This document shows positions 8,992 to 17,385 of a stretch of 64,000 nucleotides of DNA, one piece after another. The notes under the pieces were generated by a model that did no database searches, was not told the origin of the DNA, and saw nothing but the letters and a program-made list of their open reading frames with translations. The stretch is from Pseudomonas sp. BP8 (GTDB lineage: Bacteria > Pseudomonadota > Gammaproteobacteria > Pseudomonadales > Pseudomonadaceae): NCBI RefSeq assembly GCF_017875955.1, contig NZ_JAGINK010000001.1:5238501-5302500 (forward strand), written 5' to 3'. The first letter of the stretch is position 1. Every line of letters begins with the position of its first letter. A program made the position numbers and the translations under genes.

Positions 8992-9599
8992 AATTCCACG
9001 CCCTTCTGCGCGCGGATACCGGCCTGGAAGGCATGCTTGAGCACGCCCATCTCGGTCACGGTGTCGGCCAGCTCGATCATTTCCGGCTTGGCGCCGCGGC
9101 CGGTGACGATGACGTGCTGCATCGGCGGACGGGCCTGAATGTCGGTCAGTACCTGATCAAGGTCGAGGTAGCCATGCTTGAGGGCGATGTTCAGTTCATC
9201 GAGCACCACGAACTGGATCGACGGATCCTGCAGCAACTCACGCGAGACGGCCCAGGCCGCTTCTGCGGCGGCGATGTCACGCTGGCGGTCCTGGGTTTCC
9301 CAGGTGAAGCCCTCGCCCATCACGTGGTAGCGCACCTGTTCGGGGAAACGTCGGAAAAACAGCTCTTCGCCGGTGCTGTTGCGGCCTTTGATGAACTGCA
9401 CCACACCGCACTGCATGCCATGGCCAAGGGCGCGCGCGAGCATGCCGAAAGCCGAGCTGCTCTTGCCTTTGCCGTTGCCGGTGAGCACCAGCAGCAAGCC
9501 GCATTCATTGGGGGAATTGGCGATGCGCTCGTCGATTACCGCCTTTTTGCGCTGCATGCGCGCCAGGTGGCGTTCGTCGCGTTCGGGGGTTTCGCTCAT
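8988..9599 (-). CDS. cobO: Corrinoid adenosyltransferase (CobA/CobO/BtuR type)
   Basis: Adds the 5'-deoxyadenosyl upper ligand to reduced corrinoids using ATP. It has 203 residues. The unusual P-loop TGNGKGKSSSAFG is at residues 40-52, with VQFIKGR and VVLDELNIALKHGYLD downstream, all standard for this family. First gene of the cob operon, directly below the cobalamin riboswitch. Its start codon overlaps the stop of a small leader frame (CCCTGATGAGC), described separately. Confidence 0.96.
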   Translation of the reverse strand: MSETPERDERHLARMQRKKAVIDERIANSPNECGLLLVLTGNGKGKSSSAFGMLARALGHGMQCGVVQFIKGRNSTGEELFFRRFPEQVRYHVMGEGFTWETQDRQRDIAAAEAAWAVSRELLQDPSIQFVVLDELNIALKHGYLDLDQVLTDIQARPPMQHVIVTGRGAKPEMIELADTVTEMGVLKHAFQAGIRAQKGVEL

Positions 9600-9727
9600 C
9601 AGGGGTCTCCGCAGGTTGCCTGCGCACGCACGCAGCGGCGGCAGATCGATAGGCAGGCAAACGGAGAACGCGCAGGCGCCGTGGCGCAGGCCACAGTGAA
9701 CTGTGCATCACCCTCCGTGATGCCGTT

Positions 9728-9920
9728 GGCAGTAACAGGCCGGTCTCCGGGCTCGTGAGCGGGCCTGGGCCCAGCGACTGCGCGCCTTCCCGGATCGCTC
9801 GATCCAGTGGCCCTGCGCGGCCTTGACTCACCTACCGTTGCGGGGGCAGCGCCGGAATACCACCGGCTTCCCAGTTTCACCCCGCCAGCGCATTGTCCGC
9901 AGGGCACCTGAAACACGCGC
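9728..9920 (-). promoter_or_regulatory. Cobalamin (AdoCbl) riboswitch of the cob operon
   Basis: On the minus strand the leader carries the classic cobalamin aptamer landmarks in order: GGTGCCCTGCGGACAATGCG, GGGAAGCCGGTG, CCCCCGCAACGGTAGGTGAG, the B12-box-like GGGCCACTGG, and finally CGGAGACCGGCCTG ending near 9738. Between the aptamer and cobO there are two small hairpins: a 7-bp stem GCATCAC/GTGATGC whose loop contains GGAGG (9706-9724), and the palindrome CACAGTGAACTGTG (9694-9707) overlapping it. No U-tract terminator is seen, so control at translation is more likely than termination. Binding of adenosylcobalamin would lower expression of all ten cob genes. Confidence 0.93.
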
Positions 9921-9922
9921 GA

Positions 9923-9951
9923 AGGTTAGAGGGTTGCACCCGGAGCGTCAA
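9923..9951 (-). promoter_or_regulatory. Probable sigma-70 promoter of the riboswitch-cob operon
   Basis: On the minus strand, -35 TTGACG (9951-9946), a 17-bp spacer and -10 TAACCT (9928-9923) lie just ahead of the aptamer, which would begin close to the predicted transcription start at about 9916. Confidence 0.6.
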
Positions 9952-10081
9952 TTAAACCGAGAGGGATTTGGCGGGGGGATGTCGCTGGGTTGAGGGCAAA
10001 CCGGGCCTGAGGGAAATCGGCCGAACCCGGCGCCTACCCTGCTCTCGCAGAATAGGCGCGGCGCACACCTTGCGTAGGTTA

Positions 10082-11140
10082 TCAGCGACGAATCAATGCC
10101 AGCAGCGCATCCGTCACGTCGCGAGTGGTGGCCTTGCCGCCCAGATCAGGCGTGTGCACCCCGCTCTCGGTTACCGCCTCAATGGCCGCCATCAGTTCTG
10201 CCGCTGCAGCAGCTTCGCCCAGGTGCTCGAGCATCATCACTGCGGTCCAGAACGTAGCGATGGGGTTGGCCACGCCTTTGCCGGTGATGTCGAACGCCGA
10301 GCCATGGATCGGCTCGAACATCGACGGAAACTCGCGGCTCGGGTTGAGGTTGGCGGTGGGCGCGATGCCCAGGCTGCCAGACAATGCGGCAGCGAGGTCG
10401 GAGAGGATGTCGGCGTGCAGGTTGGTTGCGACCACCACGTCCAGCAATTCGGGCTTGAGCACCATGGTGGTGGTCACGGCGTCGACCAGCTCGCGGGTGG
10501 TGCGCACGTCCGGATAGTCCTTGGCGACTTCCTCGAACACTTCGTCCCACAGCACCATGCCGTGGCGCTGGGCGTTGGATTTGGTGACCAGGGTCAGGTG
10601 GCGGGCCGGGCGGCTGCGGGCCAGGTCGAAGGCAAAGCGGTGAATGCGCTCGATGCCGACCCGGGTAAAGGTCGAGACCTCGGTCGCCACTTCAATCGGC
10701 AGGCCTTGATGGACGCGGCCACCGCTGCCGGAATATTCACCCTCGGAGTTTTCCCGCACGATCACCCAGTCGATCGCCTTGCCCTTTGCCAGAGGGCTGG
10801 TCACGCCGGGCAGGACGCGGGCCGGGCGCACGTTGGCGTATTGGTCGAAGCCCTGGCAGATTGGCAGGCGCAGACCCCACAACGAGACGTGATCGGGCAC
10901 CTCCTGGCTGCCGACCGCGCCGAAGAAGATCGCATCGAAAGCTTTCAAGGCTTGCAGACCGCCTTCGGGAATGTACTGACCCTCAGCCAGGTAACGCTCA
11001 GAGCTCCAGTCAAAGTGCTCGAAGTCCAGGCTGAAGCTACCGCGCTTGGCCGCCAGGGCCTTGAGCACTTCGACACCGGCGGCGATCACTTCGACGCCGA
11101 TGCCATCACCTGGAATTGCTGCGATCTTGTAGTGGGTCAT
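10082..11140 (-). CDS. ttuC: Tartrate / D-malate dehydrogenase (isocitrate/isopropylmalate dehydrogenase family)
   Basis: An NAD-dependent beta-decarboxylating dehydrogenase acting on tartrate or D-malate. It has 352 residues. IAAIPGDGIGVEV at the start is the family nucleotide-binding opening; VRENSEGEYSGSGGR near residue 126 and the metal-binding segment TNLHADILSDLAAAL near 220 follow. The QEVPDHVSLWGLRLPICQ stretch is typical of tartrate dehydrogenase/DmlA rather than LeuB. Transcribed alone, divergent from the lipoprotein gene at 11366. LysR-type regulators often sit beside such genes, but none is here. Whether tartrate or D-malate is the main substrate cannot be told from sequence. Confidence 0.9.
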   Translation of the reverse strand: MTHYKIAAIPGDGIGVEVIAAGVEVLKALAAKRGSFSLDFEHFDWSSERYLAEGQYIPEGGLQALKAFDAIFFGAVGSQEVPDHVSLWGLRLPICQGFDQYANVRPARVLPGVTSPLAKGKAIDWVIVRENSEGEYSGSGGRVHQGLPIEVATEVSTFTRVGIERIHRFAFDLARSRPARHLTLVTKSNAQRHGMVLWDEVFEEVAKDYPDVRTTRELVDAVTTTMVLKPELLDVVVATNLHADILSDLAAALSGSLGIAPTANLNPSREFPSMFEPIHGSAFDITGKGVANPIATFWTAVMMLEHLGEAAAAAELMAAIEAVTESGVHTPDLGGKATTRDVTDALLALIRR

Positions 11141-11365
11141 GTCTGGGTAGCCTGTGTTGTTGTGCCTCGCCGAGCCTGCCCCGGCGGGTATTGGCCGAGT
11201 ATATAGCGCTATAAAAGGTCAACAATTAACCACAAATAACTTCATAAGTAACTGACAGTTAATAATTGCTCGACCCAATGAATTCTGGGGTTCGCGGCCA
11301 GCGGTTGAACCTCGCCGAGCGGCAGTTGCTCTTAATTTCATGACCTCTGAGACGGGTACCGGCGC
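11141..11365. promoter_or_regulatory. AT-rich divergent promoter region with a TATAGCGCTATA palindrome
   Basis: The 225-bp gap between two divergent genes is markedly AT-rich from about 11200 to 11290 in a GC-rich genome. A perfect 12-bp palindrome TATAGCGCTATA lies at 11202-11213, and an imperfect inverted pair (CAATTAAC near 11222, GTTAATAATTG near 11258) follows. This suggests binding sites for one or more regulators. The regulator is not encoded next door. Confidence 0.45.
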
Positions 11366-12682
11366 ATGGACAAGATGAGCACTACGCTACTGCTGGCGCT
11401 GATCGCCGGCCTCGCGGGCTGCGGCGACACCGCGACCCTGGACGTCAACGATGGCTTCGGCCCCGCTCCGCGATTGCCCGCGCCGAACAAGACCCTGATT
11501 CCCACCGTCAACGTTGCCCCGGCAATCGGCTGGCCTCAAGGCGTCACGCCCACGCCAGCTGCGGGCACGCAAGTCGTGGCCTTTGCTGACAAGCTCGACC
11601 ATCCGCGCTGGCTCTACGTACTGCCTAACGGCGACGTGCTGGTGGCAGAAACCAACGCCCCGCCCAAACCAGACGATGGCAAGGGCGTACGCGGCTGGTT
11701 AATGAAAAAAGCCATGGCCCGGGCCGGTGCCGGCGTGCCCAGTGCGAACCGCATCACCTTGCTGCGCGACGCAGACCAGGACGGTGTGGCCGAGACACGC
11801 AGTACGTTCATCGAAGGGCTCAACTCGCCGTTCGGCATGGCCCTGGTGGGCAAGGACTTCTACGTGGCCGATACCGACCGACTGCTGCGCTTTCGCTATG
11901 AAACCGGTGCCCTGCAGATTCGCCAGCCCGGTATCAAGGTGGTCGACCTGCCGGGTGGCCCGCTCAATCACCACTGGACCAAGAATGTCATTGCCAGCCC
12001 CGACGGAGCCAAGCTCTACGTGACCGTGGGCTCCAACAGCAACATCGGTGAAAACGGCATGGACCAGGAGCAAGACCGCGCGGCGATCTGGCAAGTCGAT
12101 CCCGCCAGTGGCAAGCATCGCCTGTTCGCCTCGGGTTTACGCAATCCCAATGGCCTGGCCTGGGCGCCGCACTCGGGTGCCTTGTGGACTGCGGTGAACG
12201 AGCGCGACGAGATCGGCAGCGACCTGGTACCCGACTACATCACTTCAGTCACCGATGGCGGTTTCTATGGCTGGCCCTACAGCTATTACGGGCAACACGT
12301 GGATAGCCGGGTAACGCCGCAGGACCCGCAGAAGGTCTCCCGCGCGTTGGTCCCTGATTACGCGGTGGGGCCGCATACCGCCTCGCTCGGGCTGGCCTTC
12401 ATCCAACCCGGTGTGTTGCCGCCACCGTTTGAGCGCGGCGCGCTAGTTGGCCAGCACGGTTCGTGGAACCGCAAGCCGCACAGTGGTTACAAGGTTATTT
12501 TCGTGCCGTTTGATGCTGCCGGAAAGCCTGCTGGCAAGCCGCTCGATCTGCTTGGCGGGTTTCTGAATGGCGAAGGCCAGGCGATGGGGCGGCCAGTGGG
12601 TGTCGCTGTTGACTCACGTGGCGGGGTGTTGGTGGCAGATGACGTGGGGAATGTGATCTGGCGGGTAAGCAAAACGCGCTGA
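11366..12682 (+). CDS. Sorbosone dehydrogenase-like PQQ/beta-propeller lipoprotein
   Basis: It has 438 residues. A lipobox LAGLAGC gives lipidation at C19, so it is probably anchored in the periplasm. The remainder is a six-bladed beta-propeller of the L-sorbosone/glucose dehydrogenase (GSDH) superfamily: DHPRWLYVLPNGDVLVAETN near residue 79, FGMALVGKDFYVADTDRLLRF near 157, LNHHWTKNVIASPDGAKLYVTVGSNSN near 201, FASGLRNPNGLAW near 255 and VGQHGSWNRKPHSGYKV near 363. Members oxidise sugars or aldehydes with PQQ, but substrate and cofactor are not proven by the sequence. Monocistronic, followed by a REP pair. Confidence 0.8.
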   Translation: MDKMSTTLLLALIAGLAGCGDTATLDVNDGFGPAPRLPAPNKTLIPTVNVAPAIGWPQGVTPTPAAGTQVVAFADKLDHPRWLYVLPNGDVLVAETNAPPKPDDGKGVRGWLMKKAMARAGAGVPSANRITLLRDADQDGVAETRSTFIEGLNSPFGMALVGKDFYVADTDRLLRFRYETGALQIRQPGIKVVDLPGGPLNHHWTKNVIASPDGAKLYVTVGSNSNIGENGMDQEQDRAAIWQVDPASGKHRLFASGLRNPNGLAWAPHSGALWTAVNERDEIGSDLVPDYITSVTDGGFYGWPYSYYGQHVDSRVTPQDPQKVSRALVPDYAVGPHTASLGLAFIQPGVLPPPFERGALVGQHGSWNRKPHSGYKVIFVPFDAAGKPAGKPLDLLGGFLNGEGQAMGRPVGVAVDSRGGVLVADDVGNVIWRVSKTR

Positions 12683-12768
12683 CTTCAGCGCAGGAGGCTG
12701 AACTTTTGCCCAGCCCTTCGGGTTGCGAGCTCGCGTAGAGAACACCGTCCGTAAATGCGCTGCATACC

Positions 12769-12866
12769 CTGTAGGAGCGGGCTTGACCCGCGAAGAGGCC
12801 AGACCGGCCACCGTGGCGGAAGGCACCGGCTTCGCCGGTTTCGCGGGGCAAGCCCGCTCCTACAGG
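12769..12866. repeat. Inverted pair of REP elements (BIME-like)
   Basis: Left copy GTAGGAGCGGGCTTGACCCG... and right copy ...GGGGCAAGCCCGCTCCTAC in opposite orientation, separated by about 30 nt. Lies between the 3' ends of two convergent genes and could fold into one long hairpin. Confidence 0.85.
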
Positions 12867-12908
12867 TTTTTGCTATATCAATGAGCTAGCGTTAGTTCTA
12901 TGAGCGGA

Positions 12909-13445
12909 TTATGGATTCTGCGCCAGATGCCCGGGCGGCAAGATCCGCTTGGCCTGCAGATAGGCCTTGGCCCAGTAACTGTTTGAGAGGTAATCCAGGC
13001 GCACGGTACCGCCCGTGGACGGCGCATGTACAAACCGCCCTTCGCCTACGTAAATCCCCGCATGGCTGACCTGCGAACCACCGTTGGTCGCGAAAAACAC
13101 CAAATCACCGGATTGCAGGGCATTCATGTCCACATTCGGCGCGCGCATGCCGATCATTTCTCGCGTGGTACGCGGCAAGCCGATGCCCGCTGCATCGCGG
13201 TAGACATAGCCAATCAAGCCACTGCAATCAAACCCGGCATCCGGGGTATTGCCACCCCAGCGATAAGGCGTACCCACCAGCCCAATCGCCCGGAACAGCA
13301 CATCCGACGCCACCGGTGAATAGGTAACCTGTTGATTGAAGGTAACTTGTGGCTTGGCCACAGGCGCCGGTGCCGGGGCACGGCTGGAGCAGGCAGCCAG
13401 CAGGGCCACCAGGGAAAGGAATGCGAAGCGCGCCACTATCACCAT
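12909..13445 (-). CDS. NlpC/P60 family lipoprotein, putative peptidoglycan endopeptidase
   Basis: It has 178 residues. Lipobox LVALLAAC (C19), a short Ala/Pro linker, then an NlpC/P60 cysteine peptidase domain: C74 in GFDCSG, H128 in VSHAGIY and H140 in FVHAPS form the expected Cys-His-His triad. Such enzymes cleave the stem peptide of peptidoglycan between D-Glu and mDAP, as in Spr/MepS. It is the second of two tandem paralogues on this strand. No SH3 domain is seen, so it is a minimal Spr-like protein. Confidence 0.88.
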   Translation of the reverse strand: MVIVARFAFLSLVALLAACSSRAPAPAPVAKPQVTFNQQVTYSPVASDVLFRAIGLVGTPYRWGGNTPDAGFDCSGLIGYVYRDAAGIGLPRTTREMIGMRAPNVDMNALQSGDLVFFATNGGSQVSHAGIYVGEGRFVHAPSTGGTVRLDYLSNSYWAKAYLQAKRILPPGHLAQNP

Positions 13446-13524
13446 GGCCAGAACTTCCTGTAAGTGAGCAATCGGTCAGGGCCGAAAAGCGTTGAGAATT
13501 TAGATTAGACGTTTTCTGTAAACA

Positions 13525-13562
13525 CGCACGGCGGCGAGCTTTTTCAGCAGCGCCGCCGTGCG
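13525..13562. other. Strong 12-bp hairpin between the two NlpC/P60 genes
   Basis: CGCACGGCGGCG at 13525-13536 pairs perfectly with CGCCGCCGTGCG at 13551-13562, loop 14 nt. On the minus strand it follows the stop of the upstream paralogue by 18 nt. There is no U-run after it, so it is either a weak terminator or an RNA-stabilising hairpin. Confidence 0.5.
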
Positions 13563-13580
13563 GAATTCAGCAATTGGCTG

Positions 13581-14225
13581 TCAGTTACGCGAGATCGTCG
13601 TCGGCGCCATGGCCAGGGCACGCTTGGCCTCGATGAACGTCTTGCTCCAGTAGCGATCACCGAGGTTGTCGATGCGCACACCACCGCTACGGCGGCTGCT
13701 GGAGTGGATGAACTGGTTGTCACCCAGGTAGATGCCAGCATGGCTGACCCGGCCGCGGCCGTTGGTGCTGAAGAACAGCAGGTCGCCTGGCTTGAGCTTG
13801 TTGCGCGCTACCTTGGGCGCATCGACGTTGATCATTTCGCGGGTCGAACGTGGCAGGGTCATGCCAGCTTCTTCGCGGAACAGATAGCCGATGAAACCAC
13901 TGCAGTCGAAACCGGACTGCTCAGAGGTGCCGCCGAAGCGATAGCGAGTGCCGATCAACGACATGCCGCGCTCGAGGATGCTGTCAGCGAGGACAGGCAG
14001 CTGGTAGGGCTTGCTGTTGCTGGAGAAGGTGTTCAGGTCTTCGTCAGTGGCCAGTGGCTCTTCGCCGAAAACGGAAGAAACCGAAGGTTTGGCCAGGTCC
14101 GCAGTGTGAGCGGCGACCTGTTGCTGATCCTGAGGCTGGGAAACCGGGCCATTAGCCGCGCAGCCAAAAAGCAGGGTCACGAGTGCGAGGGGCACGAGGG
14201 GTGCGAAGCGCTTTAGCATGGGCAC
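13581..14225 (-). CDS. NlpC/P60 family lipoprotein, putative peptidoglycan endopeptidase (paralogue)
   Basis: It has 214 residues, the longer of two tandem paralogues. Lipobox TLLFGC gives lipidation at C22. A roughly 60-residue polar linker precedes the NlpC/P60 domain, with catalytic C108 in GFDCSG, H162 in VSHAGIY and H174 in FIHSSS. It resembles MepS/Spr of enterobacteria, which opens murein crosslinks during growth. The two paralogues share the TRYRFGG/TPYRWGG entry, TREMI and SYWAKAYL/RYWSKTFI segments, so they probably arose by duplication. Confidence 0.88.
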   Translation of the reverse strand: MPMLKRFAPLVPLALVTLLFGCAANGPVSQPQDQQQVAAHTADLAKPSVSSVFGEEPLATDEDLNTFSSNSKPYQLPVLADSILERGMSLIGTRYRFGGTSEQSGFDCSGFIGYLFREEAGMTLPRSTREMINVDAPKVARNKLKPGDLLFFSTNGRGRVSHAGIYLGDNQFIHSSSRRSGGVRIDNLGDRYWSKTFIEAKRALAMAPTTISRN

Positions 14226-14346
14226 GACCGTGTCGGTAATCCTTTAGAAGGAGGAAACTATGCCCTCTATCATGGCCATTTGCAAATTTTATCGATAAAA
14301 ATGTGACTTTTCCGTTTTGCCGCTCTAGCCCGCTATTTTCAAGGAC

Positions 14347-15051
14347 TTACCAGCCGAGCGTTTCCTTCAGAAACGGGATGGTCAACTTGCGCTGAGCCTG
14401 CAGGGAGGCCTGGTCGAGTCGTTCGAGCAGTTCGAACAGCGCACTCATGCTGCGCGCACCGCGGGTGAGGATGAAGTGGCCAACTTCGTCGGTGAGGTGC
14501 AGGCCGCGGCGCGAGGCACGCAATTGCAGGGCGCGCAGCTTGTCTTCGTCAGACAGGCCACGCATCTGGAAGATCAGCGCCAAGGTCAGCCGCGACTTGA
14601 GGTCGGGCAGCTTGATCGGCAACTCGCGAGGCGAGCTCGAGGCGGCCAGCAACAGGCGCCGGCCGCTATCGCGCAGGCGGTTGAACAGGTGGAACATCGC
14701 CTCTTCCCAATCAGCCTTGCCGGCGATCACATGCAGGTCGTCGATGCACACCAGTTCGTACTGCTCGAGGTGGTCGAGCAGTTCGATGCCTCGGTCGAGC
14801 AATTGTGCCAGCGGCAGGTAGACGGCAAGTTCGCCACGTTGCTGAAAACGCTGAGTGGCAGCCTGTAACAGGTGAGTGCGGCCCACACCCTGCTTGCCCC
14901 ATAAATAGATGAGGCTCTCGGTCCAGCCGGCGTCGGCTTCGCATAGCCGCTCGACGTAGCCCAATGCCGCGGCATTGGCGCCCGGATAGTAGTTGATGAA
15001 GGTGGCGTCGTCGCGCAGACGCACACCCAGGGGCAACTGGATCGGTTTCAT
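14347..15051 (-). CDS. hda: DnaA regulatory inactivator Hda
   Basis: An AAA+ protein homologous to DnaA domain III that, with the sliding clamp, stimulates ATP hydrolysis by DnaA and prevents re-initiation. It has 234 residues. QLPLGVRLRDDATFINYYPG at the N-terminus contains the clamp-binding QLPL. The Walker A is unusual, WGKQGVGRTHLLQAA (R in place of K), as is common in Pseudomonas Hda. The Walker B-like LVCIDDLHVIAG is near residue 100, and sensor residues follow in LPDLKSRLTLALIFQM. Downstream of the permease gene on the same strand. Confidence 0.93.
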   Translation of the reverse strand: MKPIQLPLGVRLRDDATFINYYPGANAAALGYVERLCEADAGWTESLIYLWGKQGVGRTHLLQAATQRFQQRGELAVYLPLAQLLDRGIELLDHLEQYELVCIDDLHVIAGKADWEEAMFHLFNRLRDSGRRLLLAASSSPRELPIKLPDLKSRLTLALIFQMRGLSDEDKLRALQLRASRRGLHLTDEVGHFILTRGARSMSALFELLERLDQASLQAQRKLTIPFLKETLGW

Positions 15052-15219
15052 GCTGGCTGACGGTCACGAGGACCACGGGGGCCTTTGAGAAAACAGTGTG
15101 CAAAGTCTATACCCGCAACGCGGGCGGCACAATCGGCGAGCGGGAGAGGCCAAGTAAAATCAATGAGTTGCACGCTGAAAACGGGCAAGGAAGGGGCTGC
15201 TGTGCAGCCCCGGTAGTGC

Positions 15220-16302
15220 TTACAGGTCTGGATCGACCTCGCCAGCGTACATGTCCGAGTCTTTATAAAGGTCGTGCACATGGCGCAACAGCACCATGAT
15301 CACCGCCGCCACCGGCAACGCCAGCAGCACCCCGGTAAAGCCGAACAGCTCGCCGCCCGCCAGGATGGCAAAGATCACCGCTACCGGATGCAGGCCGATT
15401 CGGTCGCCTACCAGCAAGGGCGTCAGCACCATGCCTTCCAGCGCCTGACCGACCATGAACACCGCAACGATGCCCAGCATCGGGTACAGGTCGCCACCGA
15501 ACTGGAACAGCCCGGCAATCAACGCCGCGCCGATGCCGATGATAAAGCCCATGTACGGCACGATCGCCGCCAGCCCGGCCAACAGGCCAATCAACAGGCC
15601 CAGTTCCAGGCCGACCAGCATCAGACCGCCCGCATAGATCACACCAAGCGCGAGCATGACCAGCAACTGGCCGCGAACGAACGCGCCGAGCACCTCGTGG
15701 CACTCACCGGCCAGTTCCACCACCTGATCTTCACGCTGGCGCGGGAGCAAGCTGCGCAGCTTGGCCATCATCAGGTCCCAGTCACGCAGCAGGTAAAAGC
15801 CCACGACCGGGATCAGCACCAGGTTGGCCAACCAGGCCAGCAGGGCCAGGCTGGAGGCCGTGGCCTGGGACAACAGCACACCGACGAAGTCAGTGGTCTC
15901 GCCCATGTGTGCGCCAACCGCGGCCTTGATCTTGTCGAACTTCCAGAAGCCGTCGGCCAGGCCCAAGCGCCCCTGCACCCACGGCAGGGCAACATGCTGC
16001 AGCCAGTCGAGAATCTGCGGCGTCAGCTCATACAGACGCACCAGCTGCTTGGCCAGCATGGGGATCAGTACCAGCAGCAAGGCCATGAAGATCAGGGTGA
16101 AGAGGCTGAACACCACCACCACGCCCCAAGTCCGCGACAGGCCGAGACGCTCCAGTCGGTCGACCAGTGGGTCGGCCAGGTACGCCAGAAGAATCCCTAC
16201 CAGAAACGGTGAGAGGATGTTGTGCAGGCAGTACAGCAACAAGGCGATCAGCAGGGCCACGCCCAGCCACGCCCAACGACGCAGATCAGTCATCATGTGC
16301 AT
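15220..16302 (-). CDS. PerM/AI-2E family transporter (inner-membrane permease)
   Basis: It has 360 residues with about eight membrane segments in the PerM/AI-2E exporter arrangement: a first helix LGVALLIALLLYCLH, a second around residues 58-80, a soluble central part, then a cluster of helices from about 205 to 335. Substrate is unknown; the AI-2 name comes from one distant family member. Starts 7 nt below the DUF2066 stop, so it is co-transcribed with that gene. The first codons read MHMMTDLRRW, so the true start could be either of two later ATGs, a difference of two or three residues. Confidence 0.8.
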   Translation of the reverse strand: MHMMTDLRRWAWLGVALLIALLLYCLHNILSPFLVGILLAYLADPLVDRLERLGLSRTWGVVVVFSLFTLIFMALLLVLIPMLAKQLVRLYELTPQILDWLQHVALPWVQGRLGLADGFWKFDKIKAAVGAHMGETTDFVGVLLSQATASSLALLAWLANLVLIPVVGFYLLRDWDLMMAKLRSLLPRQREDQVVELAGECHEVLGAFVRGQLLVMLALGVIYAGGLMLVGLELGLLIGLLAGLAAIVPYMGFIIGIGAALIAGLFQFGGDLYPMLGIVAVFMVGQALEGMVLTPLLVGDRIGLHPVAVIFAILAGGELFGFTGVLLALPVAAVIMVLLRHVHDLYKDSDMYAGEVDPDL

Positions 16303-16308
16303 GCTTCC

Positions 16309-17385
16309 TTACCAACCAAAACGCAGGCCGTCGAACGGTTTGGGTGCAGCCGCCTGGACCGCCCCCGGCTGCTCGCTGCCAGTACTGCCCTGAGGGGCGG
16401 GAGCGGGATTGCTGGCTGCGGCGGGCGCGGCTTCAGCCGGCAGTTCCTGCAGCTTGGCCAAGCCTAACTGGGCACGCAGTTGCTCGCGATTGCCGGTCAC
16501 CTGGTAGGTCAAGGTACCGCCGTCAGCCAACTGCAAGCGCGGACCATACGGCTCGAGCACGCGGCTGAGTTCGGCGTAGCGTTTGAGGTTCATGCCTTGC
16601 ACCTGCACGTGCAGATCGCTGCTGGCGCCGGGCCGGGTGACATAGCGCGGGGCCAGGCGGCTGCTGACTGCCAGCATCACCGCATCGGCCAGCGCCGCCT
16701 GGTTGGCGCCTTCGGCCTCGCCCTGCTCACGCTGGTCGCCCTGCCACAGCTGCCATCTGCCTTGCCACTTGCCGTCGGCTTCATGCGCATGCACCGCCAA
16801 CAGGGCATCGGCGCCGTAGCGCTCGGACGCTTCACGCAGCGGCGCCGGGTCCTTGCTTTCGAGTTGCTTGGCACTGGCCACCAATTGCTCCTGCAGGTCG
16901 GCCAACGGCAGGCGCAGCGGCAGCCCGCGGTGCTGAGCGGCGCGGCGCAGTGGCTCGGCAGCACTCTGGCCATCACCGACCAGGCTGCTGCCCTCGACGC
17001 TGTCGTTCAACCACCAGCTGAGGATCGCCGGCCGGTTGCTGCCCCACAGGGCCAGCCCGGCTTTACGCAGGGCACGTTCGGTGCTGCCAGGGTCGAATTC
17101 GACCAGCACGCTTTCCGGCGGACCTGCGTCACTGCCTACCTGGTTGATGATTTGTTGCGGGTCCTTGCGCAGGGCGGCGAGGGCCGGGTTCTGCGGAGCC
17201 TTGGGATCGCCGGTCAGGCGCAGCACCAAGGTATCCAGGGCACGCCCGGTAGCCTGGGTGCGGGCATCGGCGCCCTGCCCTTCGAGGGGTTCGCGAACCT
17301 GATAAAGGCCGGTAACACTTTCAGCCTGGGCTGCACTGGCGAGCAGGGCCAGGCAACCCACAAGCAGAGAATTGATGACACGCAT
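16309..17385 (-). CDS. DUF2066 domain-containing exported protein
   Basis: It has 358 residues from ATG 17385 (MRVINSLLVGCLALLASAAQA), an evident signal peptide, so periplasmic. The open frame continues upstream to 17664 but the start chosen gives the signal peptide and has a GGAG upstream. Central features: AGLALWGSNRPAILSWWLNDS near residue 115 and the Ala/Pro-rich C-terminus. DUF2066 proteins have no established function. Its place ahead of a PerM permease and hda, divergent from purM, is conserved in Pseudomonas as far as I know. Confidence 0.8.
   Translation of the reverse strand: MRVINSLLVGCLALLASAAQAESVTGLYQVREPLEGQGADARTQATGRALDTLVLRLTGDPKAPQNPALAALRKDPQQIINQVGSDAGPPESVLVEFDPGSTERALRKAGLALWGSNRPAILSWWLNDSVEGSSLVGDGQSAAEPLRRAAQHRGLPLRLPLADLQEQLVASAKQLESKDPAPLREASERYGADALLAVHAHEADGKWQGRWQLWQGDQREQGEAEGANQAALADAVMLAVSSRLAPRYVTRPGASSDLHVQVQGMNLKRYAELSRVLEPYGPRLQLADGGTLTYQVTGNREQLRAQLGLAKLQELPAEAAPAAASNPAPAPQGSTGSEQPGAVQAAAPKPFDGLRFGW

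Noticed and set aside
9692..9724. Intrinsic terminator in the cob leader
   Set aside because: The two hairpins have no following U-run, so termination is not supported; sequestration of translation signals is more likely.
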